Assembly (NCBI RefSeq): GCF_040549465.1 | Contig: NZ_JBEPTL010000004.1 | Span: forward strand, 148,939 to 212,938 | Length of the DNA stretch: 64,000 bases | Reading direction: 5' to 3' | From: Lacisediminihabitans sp040549465 | GTDB lineage: Bacteria; Actinomycetota; Actinomycetes; Actinomycetales; Microbacteriaceae | Shown here: positions 19,772-28,679 of the stretch, in pieces | Position numbering within the stretch: the first letter of the stretch is position 1 | Layout of the letters: each line of letters opens with the position of its first letter | Program-made: the position numbers and the translations under genes | The notes under the pieces: model-generated | What the model saw: only the letters and a program-made list of their open reading frames with translations | What the model was told of the DNA's origin: nothing | Database searches by the model: none

Positions 19772-21562
19772 GTGAAGCTGAAGAGATCGATTGCCGCGCT
19801 GGCAGCCGTGATAGCCGGCGTTCTCGTTCTCTCAGGATGCACGAACACCGTCGTGCACGGCACCGAAGTAACGGTGGCGACGAGCCAGCCGTTCACCTCA
19901 TACAACCCCAAGACGTCGTTCGGCAACGCGTCGGCGAACAGCACCATCGTCTACGCCACCAACTCGCAGTTCAACTACTACGACAACACGTCGAAGCTGC
20001 AGAAAGACGAGTCCTTCGGCTCCTACCAGGTGGTCTCGCGTGCTCCGTTCCGCGTGAAATACACCATCAAGGCGGGGGTCAAATGGTCCGATGGAACGCC
20101 GGTGGATGCATCCGACCTGTTGTTGGCGTGGGCGGCGAATTCTGGCGTGCTCAACACCGCGGGCTTCGACAACAGCGACTACCTCGATGCGCAGACCGGG
20201 GAGTATACGAGGGCGTTTCCCCCGGGCGTCGTTCACTTCGACGGGTTCAGCGGCAACGGACTGCAGCTCGTGACGAAGACCCCGGTGATCGGCGACGGCG
20301 GTCGATCGCTCACACTCAGCTACGACAAATTCTTCGTCGACTGGCAGCTTGTCTTCGGAGTCGGGTTGCCGGCGCACGTCGTGGCGAAACACGCACTCGG
20401 GATCGACAGTCCGCAGAAGGCGAAAGACGCCATGGTCGCGGCCATACAGAAGAACGACACGGCGAAGCTGGCGAAGATCGCACGCTTCTGGGACACCGGA
20501 TTCAATTTCGCCTCGATGCCCAAGGACAAGGATCTCGTCGTGGGCAGCGGTCCGTACACAATCACCGACTTCGTGGCCGACGACCATCTCACGCTCACCG
20601 CGAACCCGGAATACACCGGGGACCACCGTCCGCAGTTCGAGCGGGTGGTGATGCGCTTCATCACCGATCCGCTCGCCGCCGTCGAGGCTTTCCGCAAGGG
20701 GGATGTCGATGTCATCGCGCCACAGCCCTCAGCGGATATCGCGAAGGAACTGGTGAAAATCAAGAACGCCACCGTTCTCAGCGGCGCCGATGGCTCCTAC
20801 GAGCATCTCGACCTGCAGTTCGATCACAGCAGGAGCGGCGCCTTCAACGACCCGCTGGTGCGTCGGGCCTTCCTCAAGACAGTCTCGCGCCAGCAGATCC
20901 TCGACCAGCTGATCGTGCCGCTGCAGGAGGATGCGCAACTGAGGTCGTCGCAGGTTTTCCTGCCAGGAGCGTCCGGCTACGCGTCCTCTGTCGCCTCGAA
21001 CGGATCGAAGGACTATGCGACCGTCGATATCCCGGGAGCGAAAGCCCTGCTGGCCAAGGCTGGAGTCGCGAATCCCGAGGTCTGCGTGCTCTTCGACCCG
21101 TCGAACCCGCGTCGCGTTGCGGAGTTCACGCTGATTCAGAAATCCGCGGCCAAGGCAGGATTCTCGGTGACCGACTGTTCGAGCACCGACTGGCGCCAGC
21201 TGCTCGGCGCCGACGGCGCCTACGACGCGTCGCTCTACGCCCTGCGGCCCACGAGTCTCGCGGTGACGGCGGTGGCGGCATCCTTCCGCTCCGACTCGAC
21301 CATCAACAACCTCAACTTCTATTCAAACCCGCAGGTCGACGCGCTGATCGACCGCCTCGATTCGACCTACGACGAGGCCGAGCAGGCCAACCTCCTGAAG
21401 AAGATCGATGCGATGGTCTGGGCGGATGCCCATGGCGTTCCGCTGTACCAGTTCCCCTCCGTGACGGCCGTCGACAACCGCGTGAAGGGTGTCGCTCCCT
21501 CTCCGCTCCCACCCAATCTGCTCTGGAATATCTGGGACTGGGCACCGGTTGAAACGGGGTGA
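19772..21562 (+). CDS. Family-5 substrate-binding lipoprotein beside typA (LpqW-like position)
   Basis: A 596-residue family-5 binding protein with lipoprotein signal (MKLKRSIAALAAVIAGVLVL, lipobox LSGC). Segments such as YTIKAGVKWSDGTPVDASDL and VGSGPYTITDFVADDHLTL fit the family. It is preceded by a hairpin and followed by typA. In Mycobacterium the family-5-like lipoprotein LpqW also lies next to typA, where it acts in glycolipid/lipoglycan synthesis rather than peptide uptake. Position therefore suggests an LpqW-type role, but a second peptide-binding protein for the upstream transporter is equally possible. The GTG start has only a weak ribosome site. Confidence 0.8.
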   Translation: MKLKRSIAALAAVIAGVLVLSGCTNTVVHGTEVTVATSQPFTSYNPKTSFGNASANSTIVYATNSQFNYYDNTSKLQKDESFGSYQVVSRAPFRVKYTIKAGVKWSDGTPVDASDLLLAWAANSGVLNTAGFDNSDYLDAQTGEYTRAFPPGVVHFDGFSGNGLQLVTKTPVIGDGGRSLTLSYDKFFVDWQLVFGVGLPAHVVAKHALGIDSPQKAKDAMVAAIQKNDTAKLAKIARFWDTGFNFASMPKDKDLVVGSGPYTITDFVADDHLTLTANPEYTGDHRPQFERVVMRFITDPLAAVEAFRKGDVDVIAPQPSADIAKELVKIKNATVLSGADGSYEHLDLQFDHSRSGAFNDPLVRRAFLKTVSRQQILDQLIVPLQEDAQLRSSQVFLPGASGYASSVASNGSKDYATVDIPGAKALLAKAGVANPEVCVLFDPSNPRRVAEFTLIQKSAAKAGFSVTDCSSTDWRQLLGADGAYDASLYALRPTSLAVTAVAASFRSDSTINNLNFYSNPQVDALIDRLDSTYDEAEQANLLKKIDAMVWADAHGVPLYQFPSVTAVDNRVKGVAPSPLPPNLLWNIWDWAPVETG

Positions 21563-21581
21563 GCGCGGGAATCGCGAGCAT

Positions 21582-21610
21582 TTGACTCGCCAAGGTAGAC
21601 TTGGTAGTTG
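21582..21610 (+). promoter_or_regulatory. Possible typA promoter
   Basis: TTGACT at 21582-21587 and TAGTTG at 21605-21610 are 17 bp apart, a plausible housekeeping -35/-10 pair with a weak -10. The site is about 120 bp upstream of typA. No other element was recognised in the 170-bp gap. Confidence 0.35.
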
Positions 21611-21732
21611 CAGGGCACCACTGACGTGATTCTGCCGCCCGTGGAACTCCCCGGTGGAACTTCGATTTCCGTGAATTTTCGCCGGCCCTCCCTTTCACTC
21701 TCCAGCCGAATCTTTTTCAAGGACGTATACCT

Positions 21733-23652
21733 ATGGCTATCGCCACCCGTAATGATCTGCGCAACGTCGCTATTGTCGCGCACGTCGACCATGGCAAGAC
21801 GACACTCGTCGACGCCATGCTCCGCCAGACCAACTCCTTCGCGGCGCACGCGCATCTCGAAGAGCGCGCCATGGACTCGAACGACCTCGAGCGCGAAAAA
21901 GGCATCACGATCCTCGCGAAGAACACCGCGGTCTCCTACGCGGGCATCCACGCTGGCGACAACGGCGATGGCGGCCCGATCACCATCAACGTGATCGACA
22001 CCCCAGGCCACGCCGACTTCGGCGGTGAGGTCGAGCGCGGCCTCAGCATGGTCGATGGCGTCGTACTGCTCGTCGACGCGAGCGAGGGCCCGCTGCCGCA
22101 GACCCGTTTCGTGCTGCGCAAGGCGCTCGAGGCGAACCTGCCCGTCATCCTTCTGGTGAACAAGACCGACCGTCCGGATGCGCGCATCGACGAGGTCATC
22201 GCCGAGAGCCAGGACCTGCTCCTCGGACTCGCCAGCGACATGGCCGACGAGCACCCCGACCTCGACCTCGACGCGATTTTGGACGTACCGATCGTCTACG
22301 CCTCCGGCCGTAACGGCGCTGCGAGCTGGAACAAGCCGGAAAACGGCACCCTGCCCGACAACGACGACCTTGAGCCGCTCTTCGATGCCATCCTCAAGCA
22401 CATCCCGGCGCCGAGCTACGACGACGCGGCACCGCTGCAGGCGCACGTCACCAACCTCGACGCATCACCGTTTCTCGGCCGCCTTGCCCTGCTCCGGGTT
22501 TTCAACGGCCACATCAAGAAGGGCCAGACAGTCGCCTGGGTCAAGCACGACGGCAGCGTTCACAACGTGAAGGTCACCGAGCTGCTGATCACCAGGGCAC
22601 TCGACCGTTTCCCGACCGACTCCGCAGGCCCGGGCGACATCGTCGCCGTCGCCGGCTTCGAGGACATCACCATTGGTGAGACCCTCGCCGACCCCAACGA
22701 CGTGCGCCCGCTGCCAACCATCACGGTCGACGACCCCGCCATCTCGATGACCATCGGCACCAACACCTCGCCGATGATCGGCAAGGTCAAGGGTCACCGG
22801 CTCACCGCGCGCATGGTCAAGGACCGCCTCGACCGCGAACTTGTCGGTAACGTCTCCATCAAGCTCGTGGACATCGGTCGCCCGGACGCATGGGAGGTTC
22901 AGGGCCGTGGAGAGCTGGCCCTCGCCATCCTCGTCGAGCAGATGCGTCGCGAAGGCTTCGAACTCACCGTCGGCAAGCCGCAGGTGGTCGTGAAGCAGGT
23001 GGGCGGCAAGGTGCACGAGCCTTTCGAGCACCTGACGATCGATGCTCCCGAGGAGTACCTCGGCGCCATCACGCAGCTTCTGGCAGCCCGCAAGGGACGC
23101 ATGGGTGGCATGAGCAACCACGGCACCGGTTGGGTTCGTATGGAGTTCATCGTTCCGTCGCGTGGTCTCATCGGATTCCGCACCGAGTTCCTCACCATCA
23201 CCCGCGGTGCAGGCATCGCCAATGCCGTGTCGCACGGCTACGAGCAGTGGGCAGGCGAGATCATCACCCGTACCAACGGCTCGATCGTCGCCGACCGCTC
23301 CGGTGTCGCCACCCCGTTCGCCATGGTCGCCCTGCAGGAGCGCATGTCGTTCTTCGTGGAGCCGACCCAGGAGGTCTACGAGGGCATGGTGGTCGGCGAG
23401 AATTCGCGCGCCGACGACATGGATGTGAACATCACCAAGGAGAAGCAGCTGACCAACATGCGTCAATCAACCTCCGACACCTTCGAGCGTATGACCCCCT
23501 CACGCAAGCTCACCCTCGAGGAGTGCCTCGAGTTCGCCCGCGAAGACGAGTGCGTCGAGGTGACACCGGAGTTCGTGCGTATCCGCAAGGTCGAGCTCGA
23601 CGCCAACGCTCGCGCCCGCAAGACCTCGCGCCTGAAGAAGCAGAACGCTTAG
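21733..23652 (+). CDS. typA: Ribosome-associated GTPase TypA/BipA
   Basis: A 639-residue translational GTPase of the EF-G superfamily, needed for ribosome function under stress. The G motifs are clear: HVDHGKTTLVDAML (about residue 17), DTPGHADFGGEVERGLSMVD and NKTDRPDARIDEV. Domains II, III and V and the TypA-specific C-terminal region follow (GRMGGMSNHGTGWVRMEFIV, SRGLIGFRTEFLTITRGAGI). The length is slightly above E. coli BipA (~607), normal for actinobacteria. A strong hairpin after the stop separates it from convergent efeB. Confidence 0.97.
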   Translation: MAIATRNDLRNVAIVAHVDHGKTTLVDAMLRQTNSFAAHAHLEERAMDSNDLEREKGITILAKNTAVSYAGIHAGDNGDGGPITINVIDTPGHADFGGEVERGLSMVDGVVLLVDASEGPLPQTRFVLRKALEANLPVILLVNKTDRPDARIDEVIAESQDLLLGLASDMADEHPDLDLDAILDVPIVYASGRNGAASWNKPENGTLPDNDDLEPLFDAILKHIPAPSYDDAAPLQAHVTNLDASPFLGRLALLRVFNGHIKKGQTVAWVKHDGSVHNVKVTELLITRALDRFPTDSAGPGDIVAVAGFEDITIGETLADPNDVRPLPTITVDDPAISMTIGTNTSPMIGKVKGHRLTARMVKDRLDRELVGNVSIKLVDIGRPDAWEVQGRGELALAILVEQMRREGFELTVGKPQVVVKQVGGKVHEPFEHLTIDAPEEYLGAITQLLAARKGRMGGMSNHGTGWVRMEFIVPSRGLIGFRTEFLTITRGAGIANAVSHGYEQWAGEIITRTNGSIVADRSGVATPFAMVALQERMSFFVEPTQEVYEGMVVGENSRADDMDVNITKEKQLTNMRQSTSDTFERMTPSRKLTLEECLEFAREDECVEVTPEFVRIRKVELDANARARKTSRLKKQNA

Positions 23653-23669
23653 GCGGTCTCAGTAGTCCG

Positions 23670-23704
23670 GAACTCGCCAGCACCGTTGCGGTGCTGGCGA
23701 GTTC
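23670..23704. terminator. Bidirectional hairpin terminator between typA and efeB
   Basis: Perfect 15-bp arms GAACTCGCCAGCACC and GGTGCTGGCGAGTTC with a 5-nt loop (GTTGC) lie between the convergent stops of typA and efeB. The symmetry suits termination in both directions. Confidence 0.85.
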
Positions 23705-23720
23705 TCTGTCTCAAGCCCGC

Positions 23721-24986
23721 TCACCTCTCGAACAGGGTCGCTCCGATGTAGCTGCCCTTCGTGGCTCCGGGCGGAACGGCGAAGATACCCGACCCGATGT
23801 GCCTGAGGTACTCGTTCATCGCGTCGTTTTTCGCCAACCGCAACTGGATCGGGATGAACTGCTCGCGCGGGTCTCGCTGGAAGGCGATGAAGAACAGTCC
23901 GGCGGCCAGGCGCCCCAGATCGTCGTTGCCGTCCACGAAGTTATAGCCGCGGCGCAGCAGCAGAGCTCCATCGTTCTGCTTGGGGTGCGCCAGCCTGATG
24001 TGGGCGGCATCGTCGATGGCGGGAACGCCGTGCTTCTTCGCGGAGAAGCCCGGCTCGGTGAACTCGCTGCCTCCGCTGTGGGGAGCGCCCTCGCCCTTGG
24101 TGCGGCCGATCACCCGCTCCTGTTCCCGCAGTGCGGTGCGGTCCCAGGTCTCGATGGTCATGCGGATCTTGCGGGAGACCAGATACGACCCTCCAGTCAT
24201 CCAGCTCGCCGAATCGCCTTTCGGCACCCAGACATGCTGCTCCACCTGATTGGTGTCTTCGGCCTTCACGTTGGCCGTGCCGTCCTTGAAACCGAACAGG
24301 TTGCGCGGGGTGACCTGCGCACGTGTGGTGGAGGAGGTGCGACCGAAGCCGAGCTGCGACCAGCGGATGGATGCCCGGCCGAAAGCGATTCTCGACAGGT
24401 TGCGGATCGCGTGCACAGCCACCTGTGGATCGTCGCTGCAGGCCTGGATGCAGAGGTCGCCGCCGACGAGCGACTCGTCGAGCGCGTCTCCGGAGAAGTG
24501 CGGGAGGTCCACGAGAGCCTCAGGTCGTTGGGACTCCAGGCCGAATCGTTCGTCGAACAGCGACGGCCCGAATCCGAAGGTGATGGTGAGACCTGCCGCG
24601 GGTAGGTCGAGCGCTTCACCGGTGTCGTCCGGAGGGGCATCCAGCGGTCCGTCGACAGCGCCGTCGCCGATGCTCTTGCCCTCGACCATGCGCGCCGCGG
24701 CGTAGCTCCAGTCCTTGAGCAGGCCGATGAGCTCGTTACGGCTGATGTCGGAGACGTCGTAGCTGGCGAAGTGCAGCCGGTCCTGCGCCGCAGTGGTGAC
24801 GCCAGACTGGTGTTTGCTGTAGAAAGGGTAGCTCGCTGCCGCACCCGAATTGCCTGATGCCTGCGCCGGAATGGCGAACCTGTCGACGGCGACCCCGACG
24901 CCCGCCCCAACCACGCCGGCACCGGTGAGTCCGAGAAGCCCCCTTCGGGAAAGTCCGGATCTGCTCAGTGCCGTGTCGTCGGTCAT
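23721..24986 (-). CDS. efeB: Iron deferrochelatase/peroxidase EfeB (DyP type)
   Basis: A 421-residue haem-dependent dye-decolorizing-type peroxidase of the Efe iron system, exported folded by Tat. The N-terminus has a twin-arginine signal (LSRRGLLGLTGAGVVGAGVG). The mature enzyme contains the DyP GxxDG motif in NLFGFKDGTANV, with the catalytic aspartate, and later conserved parts such as RRGYNFVDG and LGRLAAGLFFIAFQRDPREQ. EfeB is thought to oxidise ferrous iron or release iron from haem for uptake by EfeU. It is the last gene of efeU-efeO-efeB, 22 bp after efeO. Confidence 0.95.
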   Translation of the reverse strand: MTDDTALSRSGLSRRGLLGLTGAGVVGAGVGVAVDRFAIPAQASGNSGAAASYPFYSKHQSGVTTAAQDRLHFASYDVSDISRNELIGLLKDWSYAAARMVEGKSIGDGAVDGPLDAPPDDTGEALDLPAAGLTITFGFGPSLFDERFGLESQRPEALVDLPHFSGDALDESLVGGDLCIQACSDDPQVAVHAIRNLSRIAFGRASIRWSQLGFGRTSSTTRAQVTPRNLFGFKDGTANVKAEDTNQVEQHVWVPKGDSASWMTGGSYLVSRKIRMTIETWDRTALREQERVIGRTKGEGAPHSGGSEFTEPGFSAKKHGVPAIDDAAHIRLAHPKQNDGALLLRRGYNFVDGNDDLGRLAAGLFFIAFQRDPREQFIPIQLRLAKNDAMNEYLRHIGSGIFAVPPGATKGSYIGATLFER

Positions 24987-25008
24987 CGGGTGACTCTCAG
25001 GAACCCTG

Positions 25009-26229
25009 CTACTTGACCAGCGCCGCCGTGAGCTTGCTCAGCGGCTCGCTGAGTGCGTTCACGCCATCGGCCAGCTGCTTGACCTGCAGGGTGGTGAGGT
25101 CGTTGTAGTAGGTGAAGCCGGCATCCAGCGAACCGTACTTCGCAAGCTGCTTCTCAACGGAGGAGAAGTCGCCGTCGATCTGCGTGACCAGCTTCGCGTC
25201 CTTGGCTGCGACGATGTCACGGACACCCTCGTAGGCGACGCGGGCGCCCTCGAGGTTCGCCTGAATATCCCACAGATCGGTGTGCGACCAGATCTCCTCC
25301 TCGCCGGTGATCTTGCCGTTGGCGACCTCGTTGAGCAGGCCGATCGCGCCGTTACTGATCGCGTCGATCGAGACGCTGTAGCCCTTCGCGTTCACAGCGT
25401 CGAAGAACTCCTGGGTGTTGGCTTCCAGCTTGTCGGCGAAGTTTTTGCGCTCTACGGGCGTCAGCGCGACGTAAGGGGCGCCGCCGTTATCGGCCGCTGC
25501 CGGCGGCCAGAGGTCCTTCTCGATGCGGTGCCATCCGGTCCAGGTGTCGCCGTCGGCGACATCCGCCTCGCGGAAGTCGATCTCAGGATCGAGGTCACCG
25601 AAGGACTCGGCGACAGGCTCGATGCGCTCATAATAAGCGCGGGTGATCGGGTACAGGCTGCGCGCTTTCTCGTCGTCACCGGCCAGATAGGCGCCGAGGA
25701 AGGTGGAGGTGGCGGGCACCAGCCTGGTCACCTGCTCCTTCACGTAGGTGACGTAATTCTTTGCTGCCGCTGCGGTCTGCGACTTCTCGTTGCCGACCAG
25801 TTCGGCCGTGGCACCGGAGTTGGTCACCGTGAAGGTCGCACGACCGACGCCGTCGCCGACCATGCCGGGCTTGCAGATCGTGAAGTAGTCGCCGGGCTTC
25901 AGCTGGGTGGTGAGCTTGCGCGGGGCGCCGGGTGCGATGTTCTCCATCTCGGCGACGATGCGGAGTCCGTCATCGGCGAGCAGGTAGAACTCTGTCACCT
26001 GGTCGGTCGAGTTGGTGACGGTGAATTCGACGCTGCCGCTCGGCGCCTTGGCGGCGGAGAGGCTGCAGTCAGAGGCGGTGCTGTCCACCGTGAGAGCGGT
26101 GGCCTTGCTGTCGGAGGCCGCGGTGTTGTTCGGCACACAGGCTGAAAGAACCAGCAGTGCGACGGCGCCCGTTGCGATCACGAGGCCGAGACGGCCAGTT
26201 CGGCTGTAACCGGACCCGCGCGAGATCAT
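25009..26229 (-). CDS. efeO: Iron uptake lipoprotein EfeO (cupredoxin plus M75)
   Basis: A 406-residue extracellular component of the Efe system. It has a lipoprotein signal (GLVIATGAVALLVLSAC), an N-terminal cupredoxin-like domain (about residues 40-130: SGSVEFTVTNSTDQVTEFYL) and a C-terminal M75/imelysin-type domain with the metal-binding HxxE motif in GWHRIEKDLW. The two-domain form is the full-length EfeO. Its ATG overlaps the efeU stop (ATGA), so the two are coupled; efeB follows. Confidence 0.95.
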   Translation of the reverse strand: MISRGSGYSRTGRLGLVIATGAVALLVLSACVPNNTAASDSKATALTVDSTASDCSLSAAKAPSGSVEFTVTNSTDQVTEFYLLADDGLRIVAEMENIAPGAPRKLTTQLKPGDYFTICKPGMVGDGVGRATFTVTNSGATAELVGNEKSQTAAAAKNYVTYVKEQVTRLVPATSTFLGAYLAGDDEKARSLYPITRAYYERIEPVAESFGDLDPEIDFREADVADGDTWTGWHRIEKDLWPPAAADNGGAPYVALTPVERKNFADKLEANTQEFFDAVNAKGYSVSIDAISNGAIGLLNEVANGKITGEEEIWSHTDLWDIQANLEGARVAYEGVRDIVAAKDAKLVTQIDGDFSSVEKQLAKYGSLDAGFTYYNDLTTLQVKQLADGVNALSEPLSKLTAALVK

Positions 26230-27086
26230 CGTGCTCCTTCAGTGACCAGTGACTTGGTGGGCTTCGGTGCTGAGGGTTTTGTGCTGTGGCGACGGGTGGT
26301 GACGATGAAGATCGTCGTGACCGGCACGAAGTAGAGCACCCAGACGATGGCCTCGACCCAGGTGGTGGCCGGGGTGAAGTTGAGGGTTCCCTTGAGTAGG
26401 GTTCCGTACCAGCTGCTCGGTGGAACGACACTGCTCACGTCGAAGGCGAGACTGTTAATTCCTGGAAGGATGCCGGCCTCCTGCAGGTCGTGCACGCCGT
26501 AGGAGAGAACACCGGCGGCCACCACGATGAGAAAGAGGCCGGTGTAGGTGAAGAATTTGGAGAGGTTGATGCTCACGATGCCGCGGTAGATCAGGTAACC
26601 GAGCACCAGGGCGACCAGGATGCCGAGTGCTGCACCGAGAAGCGGGAACGTGGTTTCGCCCGTGGCCTGCACGGCCGCCCAGATGAACAGCGCGGTCTCG
26701 ATGCCTTCGCGACCGACGGCGAGGAAGGCGACGAGAACCAGGCCCCAGCCGGCTCTGCGGAGATGCTTATCGACATCCGAACTCAGGTGACCTTTGAGAT
26801 TGCGGGCCGTCTTCAGCATCCAGAAGACCATCCAGGTGACGAAACCGGTGGCGACGATTGACAGGCTGCCGCCGATGGCCTCTCGCGCCTGAAAACTCAG
26901 TCCGTAGGCGCCGAAGGTGAGCAGGGCACCGATGCCGAGCGCGAGCAGCGCGGCGAGTCCGACGCCAAGCCAGATGCGTCGCAGAACGTCCCTACGACCG
27001 ATCTTGATGACGTAGGCGACGAGGATACCGACGACCAGCGAGGCCTCGAGGCCTTCGCGAAGGCCGATGAGAAAGTTTGCGAGCAC
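26226..27086 (-). CDS. efeU: Iron permease EfeU (FTR1 family)
   Basis: A 286-residue membrane permease of the FTR1/EfeU family with about seven helices. Both iron-conducting REGLE-type motifs are present: LREGLEASLVVG near residue 10 and VGREGIETALF near residue 120. It moves ferric iron across the membrane with EfeO and EfeB. The GTG at 27086 sets the normal N-terminus (MLANFLIGLREGLE). A DtxR/IdeR-like box lies 26 bp upstream, so the operon is probably repressed when iron is sufficient. Confidence 0.95.
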   Translation of the reverse strand: MLANFLIGLREGLEASLVVGILVAYVIKIGRRDVLRRIWLGVGLAALLALGIGALLTFGAYGLSFQAREAIGGSLSIVATGFVTWMVFWMLKTARNLKGHLSSDVDKHLRRAGWGLVLVAFLAVGREGIETALFIWAAVQATGETTFPLLGAALGILVALVLGYLIYRGIVSINLSKFFTYTGLFLIVVAAGVLSYGVHDLQEAGILPGINSLAFDVSSVVPPSSWYGTLLKGTLNFTPATTWVEAIVWVLYFVPVTTIFIVTTRRHSTKPSAPKPTKSLVTEGAR

Positions 27087-27111
27087 GGATTCATTTCTAG
27101 AGGAGCGAGGA

Positions 27112-27130
27112 TTGGTAAGGCTTACCTTAC
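27112..27130. promoter_or_regulatory. DtxR/IdeR-like iron box
   Basis: TTGGTAAGGCTTACCTTAC contains the near-perfect palindrome GGTAAGGCTTACC and resembles the DtxR/IdeR consensus TTAGGTTAGGCTAACCTAA. It sits 26 bp upstream of efeU, where the right half (TAAGGT on the minus strand) could overlap a -10 element, and 39 bp upstream of the divergent mshB-like gene. Iron-dependent repression of efeUOB is strongly expected; an effect on the mshB side is possible. Confidence 0.75.
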
Positions 27131-27168
27131 TCGAGCGACTCTATAGTGCGCGCCCTATCCTGTGCAAT

Positions 27169-28353
27169 GTGCAGCAAAACCCCAGCGACGCCGAGCGCGT
27201 TCTTTTCGTGCATGCCCACCCCGACGACGAGAGCCTGGCAACCGGTGGAACCATCGCCACCCTGGTCAACAGGGGTGCATTGGTGACAGTGGTCACCTGC
27301 ACGCGTGGCGAACTCGGCGAGGTCATCCCGGCCGACATCAAGCATCTGGAAGGTTCAGGGGAGCCGCTGGTCGAGCTGCGCACGGCGGAACTCACGTCCG
27401 CCCTCGCCATCCTCGGGGTGACCGACCATCGCTTTCTCGGTGCGGAGGGCGCGCGCTGGAGAGACCAGCCGCCCCGCCGCTACACGGACTCTGGGATGCG
27501 CTGGGGCGATTCCGGTGCAGAGGCACCGCTGGTGATGAGCGAGGACGCCCTCTGCGCGGCCCCATTCGGCGAGGTCGCTGCGGATCTCGCCACCGTCATC
27601 GACAGCGTCAAGCCGGATGCGGTGATCAGTTACAACTCGACCGGGGGCTACGGCCATCCCGACCACGTGCGCGCTCACGAAGCCAGCCTGCGCGCGGCCG
27701 AAGTCATGGGGGTGCCGTTCTTCGCGATCGAGCCGGACGCGGCAGAGGGTCAGCTCGCCGTCGACGTCTCGGCCGTGCTCGTCCGCAAACGTGATGCACT
27801 TCGCGCTCACCGCAGCCAGGTGACTGTCGACGGAGATCGCTACTTCCTCTCCAGCGGACCGGGCCAGCCGATCACCACAGTCGAGCGCTACAGCCGGATA
27901 CGGCCTGTCGAGGCGACGACAGTCGCCTGGAAGGACCAGGGCCTCGGCATCCACCTGCTCGCCTGGATTCTGGCCCTCGTCGTCGGCGTGGCCGTCGGCG
28001 CTATCGCCACCGTCGACCACCGGTACACCGTGACGCTCCTCGGCACCGACCTGCCGGTCGGGATCATCGCGACCCTACTGATCGTGGCGGCACTGCTGGC
28101 CGGCCTGCGGATAGTCTTCGCCGACCGAATCGTCCCTACTATCGCCACTGTCGGCATGCTCGGGGTCATCGCCGTGCTCTCGCTGGCGGGCAGCGGAGGG
28201 TCGGTGTTGGTCACCAACGATGTCGTGGGTTACCTGCTCGTCTACGGGCCGGTGGTGATCGCCTTCCTGGTACTGGCCTGGCCGGCAGCGGGCACTTTCA
28301 GCCGGGATAAGATTGGTGGAAGGCCCGAACCGAAGGGAACGCCGCAACTGTGA
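27169..28353 (+). CDS. mshB: MshB-like PIG-L deacetylase with C-terminal membrane domain
   Basis: Residues ~10-240 are a PIG-L/LmbE zinc deacetylase. The motif HAHPDDES (about residues 15-22) and GYGHPDHVRAHE supply metal ligands, and the GLU-rich GELGEVI and RWRDQPPRR segments match mycothiol MshB, which deacetylates GlcNAc-inositol. The remaining ~130 residues form four hydrophobic helices (LLAWILALVVGVAVGAIATV and later ones). In Mycobacterium mshB is followed by a separate membrane-protein gene, so this looks like a fusion. GTG at 27169 is used; a longer frame from 27067 would cross the iron box. TATAGT at 27142 could be its -10. Confidence 0.8.
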   Translation: MQQNPSDAERVLFVHAHPDDESLATGGTIATLVNRGALVTVVTCTRGELGEVIPADIKHLEGSGEPLVELRTAELTSALAILGVTDHRFLGAEGARWRDQPPRRYTDSGMRWGDSGAEAPLVMSEDALCAAPFGEVAADLATVIDSVKPDAVISYNSTGGYGHPDHVRAHEASLRAAEVMGVPFFAIEPDAAEGQLAVDVSAVLVRKRDALRAHRSQVTVDGDRYFLSSGPGQPITTVERYSRIRPVEATTVAWKDQGLGIHLLAWILALVVGVAVGAIATVDHRYTVTLLGTDLPVGIIATLLIVAALLAGLRIVFADRIVPTIATVGMLGVIAVLSLAGSGGSVLVTNDVVGYLLVYGPVVIAFLVLAWPAAGTFSRDKIGGRPEPKGTPQL

Positions 28354-28679
28354 CCTACGTCATTGCCCTCCCGTGCGTGGATGTCAAAGATCGCGCATGC
28401 ATCGATGAGTGTCCCGTCGACTGCATCTACGAGGGCGACCGGATGCTGTACATCCACCCCGACGAGTGCGTCGACTGTGGCGCGTGCGAACCCGTCTGCC
28501 CCGTTGAGGCGATCTACTACGAAGACGACGTTCCCGAGCAGTGGGCCGACTACTACAAGGCCAATGTCGAGTTCTTCGACGAGGTCGGTTCCCCCGGCGG
28601 CGCGGCTAAGGTCGGTGTCATTCACAAGGACCATCCCCTGATCGACGCCCTGCCGCCGCAGGCTGTCGCCGGCGCCTGA
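28350..28679 (+). CDS. fdxA: 7Fe-8S ferredoxin
   Basis: A 109-residue actinobacterial ferredoxin that carries one 3Fe-4S and one 4Fe-4S cluster. The cysteines lie in CVDVKDRACIDECPVDCIYE and CVDCGACEPVCPVEAIY; the acidic C-terminal region (EFFDEVGSPGGA) is typical for FdxA. It serves as a soluble electron carrier. The GTG start overlaps the mshB-like stop by 4 nt, and dapC starts 1 nt after its stop. The fdxA-dapC pair is conserved in actinobacteria. Confidence 0.95.
   Translation: MTYVIALPCVDVKDRACIDECPVDCIYEGDRMLYIHPDECVDCGACEPVCPVEAIYYEDDVPEQWADYYKANVEFFDEVGSPGGAAKVGVIHKDHPLIDALPPQAVAGA

Noticed and set aside
19837..21552. Second long frame inside the family-5 lipoprotein gene
   Set aside because: Arg-rich shadow in another frame; the lipoprotein frame has signal peptide and family segments.
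22890..24605. Plus-strand frame of about 570 residues running through typA and opposite efeB
   Set aside because: It crosses two well-supported genes and the terminator between them and carries no motifs.
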